NCBI GenBank assembly: GCA_016288005.1
Contig: JAEEXY010000018.1
Span: forward strand, 1-46,058
DNA: 46,058 nucleotides
Reading direction: 5' to 3'
Source: Lachnospiraceae bacterium
GTDB lineage: Bacteria; Bacillota; Clostridia; Lachnospirales; Lachnospiraceae
A program made the position numbers and the translations under genes. This document shows, in pieces, positions 44,636 through 46,058 of the stretch (within the stretch, counting starts at the first letter, position 1; the number at the start of each line of letters is the position of its first letter). A model generated the notes under the pieces. It ran no database searches, was not told where the DNA came from, and worked only from the letters and a program-made list of their open reading frames with translations.

Positions 44636-45268
44636 TCAGCGTTTCTTTTTATACCCACAATCACAGTATGGTCCGCCGGATGCAAGTGTGTATTCTCTTA
44701 CAAAATTTGAAGTTCCGCCAAACTCGCTCATGGTATAGTCCAGATGACACATGGCCGGGACAAGATCTAACAGGCCATATTCTTTCATAAGTGTGCAGAT
44801 ACCACACTTGTAAAACCTCGCCTCGTATCCGCTCCCATCCTCACATGGAAGATAGTCCATATTCCAGGAATACGGATTCCGATTAGCCGCTTTCAGCGCA
44901 GCAGTCATCTTCATTTTGGCTATATCCTTATCTGTGAACTTGTTCTTTCCTCCCCTACGGCAAAAAGCCTTTGTCGCAAAATTTGTCATGGCATGCTCAT
45001 AGAACACGGTTGCTTCTTCGACTGTAGGCCTTCTATCCATGCAAAGAAATACGGATGTCAGGATCGCGCAGTTAACAATATTTGTCTTGAATATGTCACC
45101 CTTTTCAAATTCAGGGAGTTTACCGATGATCTCTCTGTATTTGGGCTTTGCGTTTGCCATGATCCTTTTTGCTTTTTCCGGGCTTTGCTTAAGATCAAGC
45201 ATAAGCGCCCTTTGAAAAGATCTTCTGTATATGAGCCACATGCCGGCCGGCATCCCACCGTACTTCAT
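44636..45268 (-). CDS. L-2-amino-thiazoline-4-carboxylate (ATC) hydrolase-like protein
   Basis: 210 aa. FYEHAMTNFATKAFCRRGGK, the Cys in YKCGICTLMKEYGLLDLVPA, and CHLDYTMSEFGGTSNFVREY with the terminal SGGPYCDCGYKK match the ATC hydrolase family of Clostridia as I recall it. Few members have proven activity; the founder opens a thiazoline ring on the way to cysteine. The many cysteines suggest a metal site. The start overlaps the stop of the metal-binding gene (ATGA). Confidence 0.7.
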   Translation of the reverse strand: MKYGGMPAGMWLIYRRSFQRALMLDLKQSPEKAKRIMANAKPKYREIIGKLPEFEKGDIFKTNIVNCAILTSVFLCMDRRPTVEEATVFYEHAMTNFATKAFCRRGGKNKFTDKDIAKMKMTAALKAANRNPYSWNMDYLPCEDGSGYEARFYKCGICTLMKEYGLLDLVPAMCHLDYTMSEFGGTSNFVREYTLASGGPYCDCGYKKKR

Positions 45269-45516
45269 CTTCCAAACAGTCCTTTCTTAATGTATGTCTC
45301 ACTATCAACATACAAGCAAGTGTACCCTGTAGCCGCTATAGCCTGTATCAGTTCATCTTTCGACGGCTCATTTTCACTCAAAAATGTTGCCTGTCCTTTT
45401 GCATGCGAAGCAGATACCTTCTTTGCGTCAGGAATCGTCTTTCTGATAACATCGGCTATATGCGCCTCGCACATGCCACACATCATTCCGTCAATTTTCA
45501 ATGTCGTTTTATACAT
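45265..45516 (-). CDS. Heavy-metal-associated (HMA) domain protein
   Basis: 83 aa. A single HMA fold with the metal site GMMCGMC near residues 10-16 (MxCxxC), and ATGYTCLYVD at the end. It is a CopZ-like carrier of Cu+ or another soft metal. The ATG at 45516 has GGAGG nine bases ahead; a GTG and an ATG at 45525 and 45522 lie too close to that site. It is tied to its neighbours by stop/start overlap on the 3' side. Confidence 0.85.
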   Translation of the reverse strand: MYKTTLKIDGMMCGMCEAHIADVIRKTIPDAKKVSASHAKGQATFLSENEPSKDELIQAIAATGYTCLYVDSETYIKKGLFGR

Positions 45517-45521
45517 TTTCA

Positions 45522-46058
45522 TCACCCTCCAGGAAGCCTTTTGATCCTCTTTGCGAGCTTATCCGGATGAAACGGAGCAAGCCCGCCATGTCCGACATCA
45601 TTAAATCGTACAAGATGCGTATTCGGAAACGCTTTTTTTATATACGCGATATCCCACTTCCGGTCTTTTTCCTCCGCATCTGCAACCCAGTATTCTATAT
45701 ACGGGCAATCCGTTACAACCCTCTTTGGCATTTCATAATTGTTTGCCGAATCAAAGGTGCGCCAGATTGTTTTGTAGCTTATCATTTTTAAAACCTCGGC
45801 CTCGTACCTGATATCTTCCTCTGACAGTTCATCCGTAGAAAATGCTTTTTCAAGAAGTTTTATCCCACCGAGCTTTCCCATGGAGATCATAATAAAATCC
45901 CTGAGTGCGATAAACCTTGTTAAAATCCACGGCAACTGATACGGTGTAATACCTCCATCCATTACAGCATGCTTAAAACAGATCACGTTGTTTGACAAAA
46001 GCTTAGCAACTACTGCTCCGCCCATGGAGCAACCGTACACGCATTCAACCTCCATTAT
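45522..46058 (-). CDS. Alpha/beta-hydrolase, 3' part (cut by window edge)
   Basis: At least 178 aa are visible and the gene runs off the right edge. The nucleophile elbow is GCSMGGAVV near the visible start and the catalytic His is in FNDVGHGGLAPFHPDK; the acid is probably the Asp in YWVADAEEKDRK. The fold is that of small esterases or lipases. The oxyanion strand lies outside the window. It is first of a three-gene minus-strand operon with the HMA and ATC-hydrolase-like genes. Confidence 0.8.
   Translation of the reverse strand: MMEVECVYGCSMGGAVVAKLLSNNVICFKHAVMDGGITPYQLPWILTRFIALRDFIMISMGKLGGIKLLEKAFSTDELSEEDIRYEAEVLKMISYKTIWRTFDSANNYEMPKRVVTDCPYIEYWVADAEEKDRKWDIAYIKKAFPNTHLVRFNDVGHGGLAPFHPDKLAKRIKRLPGG

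Overview
The window looks like the chromosome of an anaerobic Clostridia bacterium, probably Lachnospiraceae-like. This is inferred from strong AGGAGG-type ribosome sites, the gene repertoire (oligoendopeptidase F, a RibU riboflavin importer behind an FMN riboswitch, TldD/TldE, ThrH-type HAD) and a Tn916-type integrase; no rRNA or species marker is present. The left 23.6 kb is GC-richer core-like sequence. The insert from about 23.6 to 43.3 kb, and to a lesser degree the right flank, is visibly AT-richer.

Left core (1-23.6 kb): the start of a glycogen debranching enzyme overlapping a copper P-type ATPase that carries an extra C-terminal metal-binding domain; pepF; a membrane metallophosphoesterase; a non-coding zone (5.96-6.52 kb) with two inverted copies of a ~140-bp hairpin element whose stems differ by compensating changes; a sodium:solute symporter with a clear promoter and operator; tldD-tldE-DUF4153; a GH2 glycosidase; a protein with a FliM-like N-terminus; an FMN riboswitch controlling ribU and a stand-alone riboflavin kinase; thrH; two tandem orphan hypB genes; a K+ channel plus a second metallophosphoesterase; a carboxylesterase; and a low-molecular-weight protein tyrosine phosphatase (LMW-PTP).

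Mobile element (about 23,628-43,276): an integrative and mobilizable element inserted in the 5' end of the LMW-PTP gene. The 16-bp core covers the codons of the catalytic P-loop, and the element supplies a replacement start so that the target gene stays intact. Its left module is integrase, excisionase, VapE-type helicase, CHC2 primase, MobA/MobL relaxase and a small DUF3847-type protein, followed by a 0.94-kb region with an IncQ-like oriT and three short iteron arrays. Cargo follows: an unknown 443-aa protein, a DUF4417 / HNH-type toxin / putative immunity operon, two unknown proteins, and a type I restriction-modification operon in the order regulator - hsdM - YhcG-type nuclease - hsdS - hsdR. 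No conjugation ATPase or coupling protein is seen, so transfer would need a helper. Beyond the inner right att site lies a second att copy about 170 bp away, the trace of an older insertion.

The most striking find is hsdS: 613 aa with three target-recognition domains. It holds a 12-bp in-frame repeat (SAEL x3, as in the EcoR124 family) between TRD1 and TRD2, and a CAGA tetranucleotide repeat (x7) between TRD2 and TRD3. Both out-of-phase frames stop immediately after the CAGA tract, giving canonical two-TRD proteins of 413 or 417 aa. The sequence therefore predicts a phase switch between a two-TRD and a three-TRD specificity subunit, layered on a spacer-length switch.

Right flank (43.46-46.06 kb): the displaced original 5' end of the LMW-PTP gene, a frameshifted APH-family kinase, and an operon of an alpha/beta hydrolase (cut by the window end), a heavy-metal-associated domain protein and an ATC-hydrolase-like protein.
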